This document shows positions 21,611 to 33,520 of a stretch of 64,000 nucleotides of DNA, piece after piece. The DNA is taken from contig CM056577.1 in assembly GCA_029721435.1 (NCBI GenBank), positions 27,049,719-27,113,718 of the forward strand, in the 5' to 3' direction. A program made the position numbers and the translations under genes. Numbering within the stretch: position 1 is the first letter of the stretch; each line of letters starts with the position of its first letter. The notes below the pieces were generated by a model. The model did no database searches and was not told where the DNA came from. It saw only the letters and a list, made by a program, of their open reading frames with translations. Source of the DNA: Gymnothorax reevesii (Eukaryota; Chordata; Actinopteri; Anguilliformes; Muraenidae).

Positions 21611-23621
21611 TGATGAGCTTTATTTCAGCGTACACTGGTGGAATCGCACATGCTTGAACACTAATACACAAGGAAATTAGAGGTAGTGACTCTAAAATAG
21701 GTATAAGGGAGACAGGAAGCCTGGCCCGAACCTGTTGTTGCCAATGAAGTTCAAAACTCGGGATGCAACAAAATACATTCTATTACAAATGCAATGAATG
21801 TTCGTTCAAATGTGGCATGTATGACCCATGAAGTGAATTTTTATGTGTATATCTTTTGCTATGAAACCACTCTTTTCTCAAAATCTTTGGCAAGCTATTT
21901 ATTAATCTTAGCTATTTAGATAACAAAGTGAGTCAGCCATATCCAAATTGACATGAGCCAGCAAAGAACATAAAAAATATGAATTCTGGAAATGATTTCA
22001 TCTTCTTTGAATACATTTTTGCAACACCAAAAATGACAACACCATGGCTTGGAAATTTTTTTGCCAATATTTATACTGCAAGAGTTGGAAGCAATCCCAC
22101 GCAGCCATCACTGGAATCATATTTTGGAAAAAAAAAAAAGCATAATACAAAGAATGTTGCCTGATCTTTAACTGTGGGGAGATACCAGGTTTAAATAGAA
22201 CAAATACATATACATACTGTACATGCAAAAGTTTTTCAGCATTGTAATGTTGATTTGGAATTTGTTTGACAAATGAAGCTTTGAAATATTTGGTAGTCAG
22301 GCCTAATTTCAAAACGGATTCATAAATCCCACAATAAACAACAGCCTAATTCTGCCCTCATTCATTCCAAAGGGCAACTTCTGTGGCGTGCACTGCGTAA
22401 AGAGAGAGAAAAGAACACAAAGCAAACACTTGGTTGATCTTTGAAGCAATGGGACAACTAATTGCTCGGAAAAATAGTTGAATTTTTGCCCCCCAACTCT
22501 CAATCATCATTTATGACCCATTAGAAGTGTATGGCATCTTCTGTATCCACAGATACCCCACTTTCTGCCCCTATATTTTTATTTTACTCTATACAGAATG
22601 TTTCTGGGTGTCAACATTTGGGAACTGGGTATATGGCCCCCAGCCAATACCAGCATGCAAAGTGTGCGGGCTGGGCTCTGTAAAATTTTGGTGAACCAGA
22701 TGTCCAAAAAGGAAGCTACGAAAATAGCATACACAACGCGTTATGAAGAAATACAGTGAAGTGAAATGCTAAGCGGACAAAGCTTGTTCCAAAACATAAG
22801 TAAATCTGGGATCGACTTTCACCAACTAGCGAGAAGTAAGGGAGAGGATGGTTAAAAAAATGGACACTTTTCTGCTGGGCTTGTAAGTGCTTCTTGTGAG
22901 CTTAGGAAGCTTCTAGTATCTGCTTTCCGATAAATGTAATGTTAAAAAATGCAAGCAGCTAATAGTATAACTTTATACATAAGCAGTACCCTCAAACACT
23001 GAGTCATGCCGTCGACCAGTGAAAATAACCTGCCGTTTAGAGAAAATTGCCTTTGTAGGCATGCAGTTCTGAATTTGATCCAAGAATATTTTTTTTTTCT
23101 GACATACAAGCCATGCCGCGGCCATCTCAATGCTACGTAGCCAGCTATAAGTTAATACTTGAGAGCTCAGTGCTATGTTGTCTTTAATAAGCAGGTGATA
23201 TTATATAGGCTAGCAGATAATAGGTAATATTACTTCTGGAAGTGTACTTTTTTTACAATGCCGCAGAACTAGTAAAGCAATATTTCCATATACAGTGCTA
23301 TTCTAGAATTACAGTGTTGAATAATTTTGTGCTAATTAACACAAAATTGTGTTTGCACCAGGTAACTAATGTTTCCTCTGGACAATATTGTGTATCTAGT
23401 TGGGAGCACAGCTCGAGTTATGATCAGGAGGCATGCACTTCAGGCATGGGTGAGCTGCAGACCAGTGGCCAACTTCGCTTGTTGTGTTTACAAACAGCAG
23501 CGGAAAAATCCTGCTCAGTATACTTTTAAACCAAAAACTTTGTTACTTTAAAGCTGTTTAGGGAAGCAATTCATCATTACCCAGTCATGCGCCACTGCAT
23601 CTGTTCAACTTATTGGTTAAC
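21611..23621. other. No gene recognised
   Basis: This is about 2 kb of AT-rich sequence with only short frames. I see no transposon ends or exons that I can support. Confidence 0.4.
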
Positions 23622-24054
23622 TTTTTTTTTTTAATTTGGCATCTCCAATCCCACCCGAATCTGGAATGCCAAATGTGAGAACTCGAATGCAACCCCTTGT
23701 TGCCAGGAGAGAGAGACAGTTTGCAGCTCTTTTTTGTCACATGCACCTTTCAGCCCCAGCATCTTTACCCCCATTGGTTGAAACTATCGCGAGTACAGAA
23801 CCAGGGTGGAGGATACCCGAACAAAAGCAAACTTAGAATCTCACTGATGAGCGCCAGGCTGGCCAACAGGAGGCTTTTGAGCAAGGAACAAGGCGATTCC
23901 CAGTCGCTTCCCAATTTGCAGACCCTTAACGTAAGAGCCAATCGTGCGCTGCCCTGAAAAATCTGCCGACCACTGGTGGATGGTACGACCAGGGAACCCA
24001 CGCCGTGGTAGTCACTACCGTTCCGCAAATGCGGCGCCTTAACCGAGTGAGCAA
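23622..24054 (-). mobile_element. tRNA-derived SINE, copy 1
   Basis: On the minus strand it begins with an A-box-like TTGCTCACTCGGTTAAGGCG, continues through GCAGATTTTTCAGGGCAGCGCAC, and ends with GGCATTCCAGATTCGGGTGG (type seen at 36960-36985) plus a poly(A) tail (the T-run at 23622-23632). It is the same family as the SINE at 36528-37019. The clear tail and the tRNA-like head support a SINE copied by LINE machinery. I do not see a convincing target duplication. Confidence 0.8.
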
Positions 24055-24210
24055 ATTCGGCAAATCTTATATCTTTGTTTTTCAAAGTTATGACACATAC
24101 CACACTTTTGACACATACCATGGGACTTCCATAAAATTGAGGATCTGACCAAGTCATTTGTTCACCAAAGAGAGAAGATGAGGGTGCGCTGAGGAAATTT
24201 GTGCAAAGCT

Positions 24211-24312
24211 TTTTTTTTTATTTGCATTTGTACTTCTTTTTGTAGCAGGCCGAAGAAGGGCTCGGGCGGGGAATTGAACCCCAAACTCCTGGGTGAGTCA
24301 CACGTGCTGACC
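24211..24312 (-). mobile_element. tRNA-like SINE unit, minus copy
   Basis: Read on the minus strand, it has GAGGTCAGCACGTGTGACTC, a B-box-like GGTTCAATTCC, then CCGCCCGAGCCC and an A-rich tail (complement of the T-run at 24211-24220). The acceptor stem does not pair, so this is a tRNA-derived repeat rather than a working tRNA gene. It abuts a second copy in opposite orientation. Confidence 0.55.
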
Positions 24313-24375
24313 TCTTTGGCGATGCGGTCAGCGCGTGTGACAATTCCCCGCTTGGGCCCTCTATGGCCTGCCACA
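24313..24375 (+). mobile_element. tRNA-like SINE unit, plus copy
   Basis: TTTGGCGATGCGGTCAGCGC and CAATTCCCCGCTTGGGCCC show the same unit facing the minus copy. It lacks about 20 bp around the B box that the minus copy keeps. Together the two units form a head-to-head foldback. Confidence 0.55.
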
Positions 24376-24456
24376 TTCCGGCAAAGTGATGCGACAGTTG
24401 ATGGGTCCTGTCACTAGAAATGCCTCCTAATAAGTACGCACCCTGGCCACTCTGCG

Positions 24457-24543
24457 AACGAGCCTGGTTCTTTGGCGATGGGGTCAGTGCATTTGACTCA
24501 GTTCAGTTCCCCGCCCGGGGCCCTCCTTCGGCCTGCCACATTT
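24457..24543 (+). mobile_element. tRNA-like SINE unit, second plus copy
   Basis: It repeats the pattern TTTGGCGATGGGGTCAGTGC, GTTCAGTTCCCCGCCC and GGCCCTCCTTCGGCCTGCC in the same direction as 24313-24375. It has no long tail. Confidence 0.55.
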
Positions 24544-24924
24544 TGTAGTTCGAGATTTTGGTAAAAATAAAATGTGAGTATATGTCATTCAATACAATAA
24601 ACATTTTTTCTGGGCTCAATGAGACAGGAATGGCTATAATGGTTATTGGTCTGAATGTATTTCCGAATCACTAATGTTTGGTGTCTAATTTGATGTCTAG
24701 AGGTGAGTTCACTTGTTTCGTGATGTGTATAAATATGTGCAGCATATTTGAGGTAAGTTTGCACTGTTTAACTGTATATTTGGGTGATGCTAAAAAATGC
24801 TTATGAATTTGTCTGTACATGCACAGACAGGTGACAAATTAGAGGTGTTCGTGCCACATTACTCTTTTTCTTTTCTGTATTCCCCTGCTTTCCCTTGTGC
24901 TGCTGTGTCCCTCCATTGGTCCAA

Positions 24925-25897
24925 GGCCAGTATTCAATTCAATACTTAAGCATTTAAGTTTTACTTTAACACATCTTGAATTAGACTTAGTCTAACACAT
25001 TTACTTAGTCAGAAGATATCTCAGTAAATTACTCAGCCAAAATTATGCACTGAAAGCATCCCGTGACGTAGAAATGCAGGGCTGTGCACAGCCTGTCCAC
25101 AGGTGCGATTGGATGGTTGGTATTGCCACTGGTGGCAATGTCGTCCTCCATCAACTGAGTTAGGCGCACGATCCCTTCCCTGTTGAAACAATATCTTTTG
25201 CTAAGTTCTGTACCATTGTATGCATCGACTGGATGTAAAGGTTGATTAGCCATATGCTAAGGAAGTTTGCGTTGATGGTTAAATTGAACATAGAGGAGAG
25301 TAGCCATGATGATACGTCTCGTGCCGACGAATGATTCTTTGCGAATAATATTGTACTTAAATGTCCAATCTGGATGTTAAGTTATATGATCTCATCGAAA
25401 ATTTAGGATGTATTATTATTATTATTGTTATTATTTTATTTAATGTATGCATCCCATCTAATGTGGGTTTATAACTTGTTCATTTTAAGCAGTTGTATTG
25501 GTGTTGAGTAATGACTGTCATAAATTGTATGTGGTGCGTCTTTATATCACGTTTACGAGAAAAAGTGTTGTACACTTCTGCGCGCACATTTTTTATGCTC
25601 TTGATATTTTGCCAGATCAGTGAAGAGAACTATAAAGGAATAGAACGGAATTATTTTGTGTGATCCTTCCTCAAATATGGGGAATGAGAACACAATCCCA
25701 ACACTGGACAAGACATTCCAATACTACTTAGTTGTATGCGCTTGAATACCAAAAATACTTACGTTTAGTATGACTGAGAATTTCACTTAGAATAAGTAAA
25801 ATTCTCAGTCAAAAACTTAGCAAAATTCTCAGCCCAAAGTTTACTTGAATACCAACTTTAACCAATTTTTACTTAAGTATTCAATTGAATACCGGCC
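24925..25897 (-). mobile_element. Harbinger-type element, internally decayed
   Basis: Terminal inverted repeats of about 26 bp are visible: left GGCCAGTATTCAATTCAATA and right, read inward, GGCCGGTATTCAATTGAATA, each followed by CTTAAG. The element is 973 bp and contains a Harbinger-like nuclease fragment on the minus strand. A three-base target duplication is not cleanly preserved (CAA at the left, CAG at the right). Confidence 0.8.
25029..25253 (-). pseudogene. HARBI1-like transposase, N-terminal fragment
   Basis: A 74-codon minus-strand frame starts at 25253. The stretch RYCFNREGIVRLTQLM followed by the ALHFYVTGCFQ block matches the N-terminal part of Harbinger/HARBI1-family nucleases, which usually read R-F-x-R-x-G-I-x-x-L and A-L-R-F-x-A-T-G-x-F-Q. 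The DDE nuclease domain that should follow is missing, as expected in a 1 kb derivative of a longer autonomous element. Confidence 0.75.
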
Positions 25898-28725
25898 CAG
25901 ATCCCTGCTGAACATTGTTACTCCAAGCCCCGCCTCCACCAATCACCAATCCTTCCTGCCTGCTCATCCAATCACCTCTCACCCCCTTCATTCTGTACAT
26001 CCAATCAGCTTTCATCCCCGCTATTTTTAAATCAGAATTCTGTGACCGGAAGAGATCTGTTTGTTACCCCCATTTTGTATCATGCTGTACAATTGTGTCT
26101 CTTTTTGAGATTTGGAGACAGTTTTTTTGGGTTGCAGTCTGCCTCTTGTTCTGTGTATGGAGGTTTGTGTTGACCACACTGAGGCTGGGGAAGGGTAAGG
26201 CAGAGGCCTCTATACACTGGCACATAGGAAGAATTCTTGTCAGACACACTAGTTTTACACTCCATCTGCAGTGGAAAGGTTACCTCCGTCCACCCACAGC
26301 ACGCTTTCATACTCTTTAATAATAATAATGGCCACCAGGTGGCAACCGCAAGTCGACGACAACTGAAAACCAATCAGCGCCGAGCTTACAAATGCGTCGC
26401 CAGCAGCAGACGGAATAGCGGAAACAACATGTAAACGGTGAACAATCCTCGATGATCATGGCAGAAAATACTCCCAAAAAAAGGGTTTACCGTTGTGCCG
26501 AAGGGCTTTCATGCTTGTGCGTGGTATGTCAGTGCGATATAAGATTAGGAAATACGTTTGCACGTGGAAGACGATGTGTGACATTGCTGGCAAACGGTCA
26601 TTTACGACAAGTTTTGACATGAGTGGACACAGACTTGGACGAGTTCTGGCCATGGATATATATAGAACACTAGATTGCTGATAGGGTGCACTCAAGTGAA
26701 GCATCTGTTCTACAAGCCTATACACCCGGAAGTAAAATTCCCTCATAGACTCCCATTCATTTTCGCGCACTTTAAAATTACATTTTCAAAAACACTTGCG
26801 TGTGAGTCGGTGTTATTTTGGTATCGCTGTGCAGAGCAACATTTTGTCTCCCTAAATATGTCCTTTTCGGAGGATGGAAAGCAGCTTTACTTACCTTCTG
26901 AAGCGAAGATCGAAATGTGATTCAGTGTTAACGTCAAAGTACAACAGAGAAGTGACGTTAACGCGACCGAGGCTTTTACCTCTAATCAGATAATTGCTTA
27001 GAAGTTATCGCCATTAAAAGAAACGTTGATGAATGGACGCTTACGTTATCAATTACAAGTAGCTAGCTAGCTTGTTAGCCACCTTTTTAATTTTATTTAC
27101 CACTAAGTTCATGTAGTCCCCGCGACGCCAAGGTAGCTCGCTGGTGACCGTTGTCAATCGCTAGCGTTCGCTTTCAGTCAGCGGTCTGTTCAACTCAATG
27201 GGACGGCTAATTAGCTAACTAGCACGAAACGCGATTTTTTTCTATTCAAGTGACTACTTTGCATTTATACGTTAACTTACGCATGAAACGTTTTATTACA
27301 GCTCTTCAAATAAATATTGCTGCAAAAGGCAGCCGCCCATCTCGGCATTTTCTCGCTTATATCGACTTATTTGAAATTGGCCTCATAGGAAACCATTTTA
27401 ATAGAGAAGTTGGGTGTATCAATATTGCGGCTGGGTGCTTCACTTTGGATAATGTAAATACGACAACATCAGCAATCTAGTGTTCTAAATATATATATCT
27501 ATGGTTCTGGCAGTTCGTGTTGCCACTAAAATGCGAGATTTACATCTGCTGCAGGTGTCTTAATCAGTTGATGAGATTTGATAAAACCCGTAGCTGATAC
27601 ATGCAGCAAGAGAGTGATTACAAGCGCGAACTGGCGAAGTTGGCTTCACAGCACAGGGACTTCAAACAGAATCACATTGGCTGGAAGCGCAACATACCAC
27701 CCCAGGGCCAGGCACCCCCTCAGGTGGGTTTCCCGGAGCCAATGACAAACGATGTTATAGATTCTCAGCTTAAAGCAGGATGAGTGCGCTGATTGGATGG
27801 TTGTGATCATGTGACCTAGTGGCCATTATTATGAAAGAGAACGAAAGCATGTAGTGGGTAGACGGAGTTAACCTACTCACTGCAGATGGAGTGTACACTA
27901 GTTTAGGAGTGATTGCCAACAGCTGTATTTGTTATTGTAGTTAGATAGGCTTTTTCTTTCTGTACATAGGAGAAATTATTTTCTTGGGCAACACTCAGGT
28001 TCCTTGACCTTGGATGTGTGTCTTGTTTGTCTTGTTTCCCCTTTGTGCAGAAAATATTGTAAATATTATATATATAATGCACCAGTAAAGCACCCTTGCA
28101 CTGTTTATTCATTCCTGCGCTCTGTGTTTATATCCCCCCCTTATATGTGCTTAGTTATTGCCTGTTCGGACTTACACTAGTTTCCACCAACCCAGCTAAA
28201 GCCGAAGTGCAATTCAGCTTCCCTCGGTGCTTGGGCTCGTAACGAGGCAAAATCAACAGAGACAGTGTTGGTAAGGTGTTGGGCCTCATCAGCTTCAATA
28301 TGTCTCAGCATAGAGTCAACAAATGTAAGACCTTTGGGGGAAGGATACAGATCTGTTCTTCTAAGAAATATTCCCTATATTTTGTGTCTTAAAGGATAAG
28401 AAAAACTATAGTCAAGTTACATTGCCAAATACAGTACATAATCTCAGCGATACAAAACAATAAGCAATTTAAAAAAAAAAAAGATGTCACATTCGTTCGG
28501 CTGGAAGAAGATACTAATGTCACCCAGGCTGGTAGCTCTTTTGTATTAAAGGTAAAATAGTGAAAGGTCACATCAGTCAGGTTTGGATTTGCCAGTTTCG
28601 TTAGAATACCCAACGACCGCGCACTGCGGCATTGTCGAGGCATTGCTTAGTTGGAATGAAAGCCTGAACCCACACCGGCCCTTTCTGGATGATGTTGAAT
28701 AGCCCTGCCTTACATTATGGTTATT
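25898..28725. other. No gene recognised; low-grade transposon-like text
   Basis: A 104-codon minus-strand frame lies at 26456-26770 and a 60-codon plus-strand frame at 27601-27783, but neither shows a motif I can name. GCTAGCTAGC and GCTAACTAGC words near 27060-27220 are common in fish repeats. An (ATA)n run lies near 26318-26330. I found no boundaries. Confidence 0.3.
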
Positions 28726-28955
28726 ATACCCCCCGCAACAAAGTTTATTATACCCCCCGCAACAAAGTTTTTATACCCCCCGCAACGAAGTTTAGGGGGG
28801 TATACTGGATTTGCTTTCTCCTTCAGTGTGTGCGTGCGTCTGTGCGTCCGGACCTAGATCTCATGACCTACTCATCCAATTTTGAAAATTTTTTCTCTTG
28901 CTGGAAGGTCTATTAACTGTGGTACTGCCCGACTACTTGTTGTTGCGGGGGGTAT
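28726..28955. mobile_element. Small unclassified element with ATACCCCCCGCAACAA ends
   Basis: The left end ATACCCCCCGCAACAAAG is mirrored by TTGTTGCGGGGGGTAT at the right end, giving a 16 bp terminal inverted repeat. The left end is triplicated: the unit of about 23 bp occurs at 28726, about 28749 and about 28772, and the third copy is followed at once by an inverted GGGGGGTATA. The rest is unique, with no coding capacity. I cannot place it in a superfamily. Confidence 0.6.
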
Positions 28956-29129
28956 CCTGTAAGCCATGCTTACTGACTAAATCTAGTTCGGGTCAATTTT
29001 GCTCGCAAAGGTCGGTTAGACTTGTAAGGGTAGGCGGTCTTCCAGTGCTCGGAGATGGTGCAAGGAACACACACAGGCACACCCTAAGATGCCAGCAAAC
29101 TAAGGATAAGGTGAGCAATTTAATTAATT

Positions 29130-31116
29130 TGCTTTAATTATCTTGCTCAGATAGATAAGTGGGGGTGTTGTTTTGTGTTGTCCTGGCCCTGATCTGCAGC
29201 ACTGGGGACAAGTGACCTTTTGGCTCAAAGAATCTAGACACAAAATTGGGGAGATTAAAGGAGAGGGACAGAATCTGCAGAATTGATATGTAACTACTAA
29301 CCACTAACACAGCATCTGCAACAAAATCACTGTGAGTAATTGTTTGGAACTCAGAGCGTGTTTTGTAACTGGTTTGGTCTATGACTGTTTGTTATATGTG
29401 AGGTGTGTGCTGGGACCCTAAAGGGACGGAATAAACCTGCAGGACTCTCGAGCTTGAGATTGGGATCCGGCCTGGATGACCTAAGAGAGGTGCTGGGATC
29501 CGTTTTTGCAGTGTTGTCTGTCTTGTTGTTTATTATTTTTAAGAAAAAGAGTGCTTAGCACGTTTGGCGTTTGGAGCTGGCCAATTAATCGGTCTGTGAG
29601 GACATTGACTGGACCTAAGGCTGGACTGACTGGTAATAAGGATTGCGAGGTCCCATACAGACGTTTTTTGACGGGAAGAGTTGGGTGGGTGCAGCGCCCT
29701 TTTTAATGAGTGTAGAGTAGATTTGGATATGAACAGTGGTCTTGTTGCTTATTGCATTAGTTGGGAGGGTTAAGAGTGCACTAAATATAAATAAATAACT
29801 CCTAGTTTACATGCAGTAAGTTAAATTTATTATTAATGGTCATTACTATTTGGCAGATTAAAACAAGTAGTAAATTGCATGTATTAAAAGATTATTTAGC
29901 ATTATTTTGATCGGTGTACTATCATCATTGAATAGGTGAGAAAAAAAAATTGGCAGAGAAATGAAATTTGGATTAAAAAATCAACAATGATGATACAGCA
30001 AAACTGGTGGGTAGAGGGAAAAGGAAAAAAAGGAAAAAACTAAAGGCAACTTCCTGTGTTAGGAAAAAAAAACACAAAAAAGCAAATGGAACTAAACAAG
30101 AAATACCATTGATTAGACAACTAGATGGTTATACACTAAACATAACACTGGTTTGGGAACACGTTACAAAATATGATCTGTCTAAAAGGAAGAGGAGAAA
30201 TCGAATAAGCGGGTTTATAATATAACTGACCATACTGAGCAGTGTAACAGGTAAAATAGACATCTTGTAATTTAGTACGTGGGGAAACATAGTTTGGCTA
30301 AGATAAATAACAATGGCAACGCCTGTGGAGAAATTAAGAGAGCAATTTCCTTCCTTTGAGAATGATATAAAAAATTGTCAAATAACTGTGCAAAAAAACA
30401 GAGTAAAAAAGTGGCCAGAAGAGGGGAAATTTGATCATGCAATATGTGAAGGAATGATGGGTATCATGACAAATTATGCATCGTGGCAAAAAAAGGTTGA
30501 AAAAAAGAAGAAAATGAGCTGGCAATTCTGGAACTGTTTAGAGAAAGGGGAATCCTAAAAATGTAAGAACGGGATAAATATTTTGCAAAGCAAAGTGAAG
30601 CTGTGTCTCAGTCAAAGCCATCTGAAAAGTTTACTGACAATGAATTGTTTACCCCAGCACTGTATCCCCTCCCAGTTTCAGGAACAGAGAGAGAGAGAGA
30701 CCGCAGCTGAAAAAACATAAAGCAAATCATAAAAAAAGTGAATTTGCAAATCTCTATTGGTTGGGGGATATAGTAGACCAAATGAAAGAGAAAATTTGTA
30801 GTAACCTGAGGAAAATACTGCATGTAGAGGCCTAAATACCCCAGGCTACATGGCCAGAAACTGAACTGCATTGTACGATGATATTTGACCCCACTCAGGA
30901 CCCAAAATTGGGGAAAAAAATGGGGCCCTTAATGTTGATTTGGAACAGGACAGGTAACGAATAATTAAGATTATGATTAACTGTTAATTGATAGGGAAAA
31001 CAAAGCAAGTGAAAATTCCTATTGAAGAATCAGAAATGAACTTAATTAACAATTGAACAAATTAAGACAGAATTAGACAAATTACCAGAACAACTATGGT
31101 CTCAACATGATACATA
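29130..31116 (+). pseudogene. A-rich retrovirus-like relic, 5' part
   Basis: From about 29930 the plus strand is strongly A-rich, a trait of several retrovirus groups. It carries an 81-codon frame at 30313-30558, with a lysine- and tryptophan-bearing, Gag-like start, and scattered open pieces up to the Tc1 insertion. Upstream, at 29420-29700, an AATAAA followed by repeated GGGATCCG-type text resembles an LTR end and leader. I could not identify a primer binding site or a matching second LTR. Just before 31115 the frame resembles the beginning of a reverse transcriptase and appears to continue beyond the Tc1. It is non-functional. This is inference with low to moderate support. Confidence 0.35.
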
Positions 31117-32728
31117 CAGCACCCTCCATAATTATTGGCACCCGTAGTTAAGATGTGTTCTTTAGCTTCTAATAAATTCTGTTTTTTTTTCGAAATAATA
31201 TAATGACCACAATGGAAAATCCAACCTTTAATTCAAGTGAATTTAATCAGTGGGAAAAAAATCCCACATTAAGAGTGTATTCTTTTCCATGACATCATGT
31301 GTGTCACAATTATTATCACCCCTGATGTTAATACTTTGTGCAACCCCCTTTTGCCAACAAAACAGCACCTTATCTTCTCCTATAATGTTTCACAAGATGG
31401 GAGAAAACAGAAAGAGGGATCTTCAACCATTCCTCTTTGAACAATCTCTCTAAATCATCCAGCGATCTGGGTTCTCTCCTCTGCACTCTCCTCTTCAGCT
31501 CACTCCACAGGTTTTCAATGGGGTTGAGGTCTGGGGACTGAGATGGCCATGGGAGGAGCTTGATTTTGTGTTTGGTGTACCATTTCTTTGTAGATTTGGC
31601 CAGATGCTTAAGGTAATTATCTTGCTGAAAGACCCAGTGACGACCCATCTTCAGCTTTCGGGCAGAGGCCAACGGATTTTGATTTAAAATGTCCTGGTAT
31701 TTCAAAGCGTTCATGATGCCTTGCACCCTAACAAGGTTCCCAGGGCCTCTGGAAGAGAAACAGGGCCACAGCATCACCTATACTCTCCCATACTTCACAG
31801 TAAGCATGAGGTGCTTTTCTGCATACTCATCTTTTGTGTTCCGCCAGACTCACTAAGAGCTTTTTGGCAACAAACATTCTATCTTGGTCTCATTGTACCA
31901 AAGCACACAGTCCCAGTTGAAGTCCCAGTATGGGTTAGTAAACTCCAGACGTTTGCGTTTATGATTGTGAGTGAGAAAAGGTTTTTTCCGTGCATGCCTC
32001 CCTAACAGCTTGTTGGGATGTAGATAGCGCCTGGTGGGTTTTTTGGAGACTTTGTGACCCCAAGATTCTACCATTTGTTGCAATTCTTTAACAGTGAGCT
32101 TTGTAGAACTTTTTACTTCTCTTTCCATCCTTCTCACTGTGCGTGGTGGCAAAATAACCTTGCGTCCTCGTCCAGGCTTGTTTACCACGGTTCCAGTTGT
32201 TTTAAATTTCTTAATGATTCTTCTGAGAGTAGATATGGGCAGCTGTAGGCGAGTGGCTGTTTTCTTGTAGCCATTGCCTGACTTGTGAAGGTCGACACAC
32301 ATCTACCTAACTTGAATGGTGTGTTACTTTGTCTTTCCCATGTTAAAGAGTGGATAAGAGAAATGGCCTCTGTGTCGCATCATATTTATACCCCAGGGAA
32401 ACAGGAAGTGGTGAATTACTAATTAAATGTTCCTAGACACTCTAATCAACTTTTTAAACTACTGTAGAAATGACAGAAATACTTCAATTACATTTATTTC
32501 CGAGGAATTGTTAGGGGTGCCAAAAATTGTGGAACAGGTGATTTTATGAAAAAGAATTATTTCTTAGTCAGGGATTTTTTTTTTGTTCCGTTAAAATTCA
32601 CTTGAGTTGAAGCTTTCATTTTTCTACAATTTTCAGTGTGAGATTATGCTTCTGCAATAAAAATTTAATTTATTTTAAGGCTTTTAACACATCTTAACCA
32701 GGGGTGCCAATAATTACGGAGGGTGCTG
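31117..32728 (-). mobile_element. Tc1-like transposon, family A copy 2
   Basis: This 1612 bp element has well-kept ends, CAGCACCCTCCATAATTATT at the left and the complement GGAGGGTGCTG at the right, with TA duplications at 31115-31116 and 32729-32730. Its sequence follows copy 1 (4756-6343) closely along its length. Its ends are better preserved than those of copy 1. Confidence 0.95.
31328..32341 (-). pseudogene. Tc1-like transposase, family A copy 2, broken
   Basis: The N-terminal half (32341-31853) reads from an ATG in the same context as copy 1, through CVDLHKSGNGYKKTATRL, a GRGRK basic linker and TVKELQQMV to VLWYNETKIE. There the first catalytic aspartate is asparagine. After a frameshift near 31850 the C-terminal half (31777-31370) keeps WVFQQDNYLKH, with the second aspartate, and SPDLNPIENLWSELKRR, with the glutamate. 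Copy 1 shows the reverse pattern, with the first aspartate kept and the middle lost. The enzyme is dead by both a frameshift and an active-site change. Confidence 0.88.
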
Positions 32729-32730
32729 TA

Positions 32731-33226
32731 TGTGGCAGAATGCTATCAGCAAATCCAGTAATATCCTCAATGATTGTGAAGTAATTACACCTTTTGAATT
32801 AGTTAAATATTTGTAAGATTCTAAAGAACTAAGAAATGTAAGTGTTCTTTAAATAATTAGACTGTGAGAGACTGGTGTGCTATAAGCATATCTCTGAAAA
32901 GAAAATGAAGGAAAAGTAACACGGAGAAACAAAAAGAATAACACAGAGCAGTCAAAATTTTCCAAAATACTGTTAAACACGATACGCAGAGCAGTAAATT
33001 CAATAGGCTTCTCTATCAAGAATTGGAAGCCTTTAGTTGCTATTTGAAGGTTGGAAAAAAAAAATAGCGTTGAATGATAAGAAGCAGTAGTACATATAAG
33101 ATTTATGAAATAATAATAAAAAAAAAAATCAGGGGAACTCTTGTGGGATTGGAGACTGGATGACTTTTTAAATAAAGAGGTGAAGAGAAAAAAATACCGC
33201 GAATAGAGCCTTAGTTACCAAAAGCA
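32731..33226 (+). pseudogene. A-rich relic, segment between Tc1 and solo LTR
   Basis: This continues the A-rich composition of 29930-31116 directly after the Tc1 target duplication, and again holds only short frames. It is best read as the same disrupted element. No retroviral motif is clear enough to name. Confidence 0.3.
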
Positions 33227-33520
33227 GATAATGTGATGACACGCTCAGGAACCAGACGCGAGAACCAAGCTGTGCAATAGATGTGAATTTATTAAGCGAG
33301 GGGGGAAACCCCCGCAGGGCAGAAGGCAAAGGTACAAAGTCCACAATCCAAAAATCACAAACCACAAATTGGGCAGAATCCGAGTCGAAACTCGAGGGCA
33401 GCAATCACAGTACTCGTAGTCAGACAGAAAAGTGTTCAAAACACAGATGCAGATAGTAATCCAAAACAGAGCCAAAAATCGTAATCAGGGACGGTCCAGT
33501 CAGAATAGAATCACTAAGAG

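Noticed and set aside
24245..24375. Possible functional tRNA genes
   Set aside because: Only the B-box-like part is convincing; the acceptor and anticodon stems do not pair, and the units behave as dispersed repeats.
26456..26770. 104-codon minus-strand frame considered as a host exon
   Set aside because: No splice signals or known motif; the neighbourhood has transposon-like words.
28722..28800. CRISPR-like tandem repeats
   Set aside because: There are no spacers between the units and the setting is eukaryotic; it is a triplicated transposon end.
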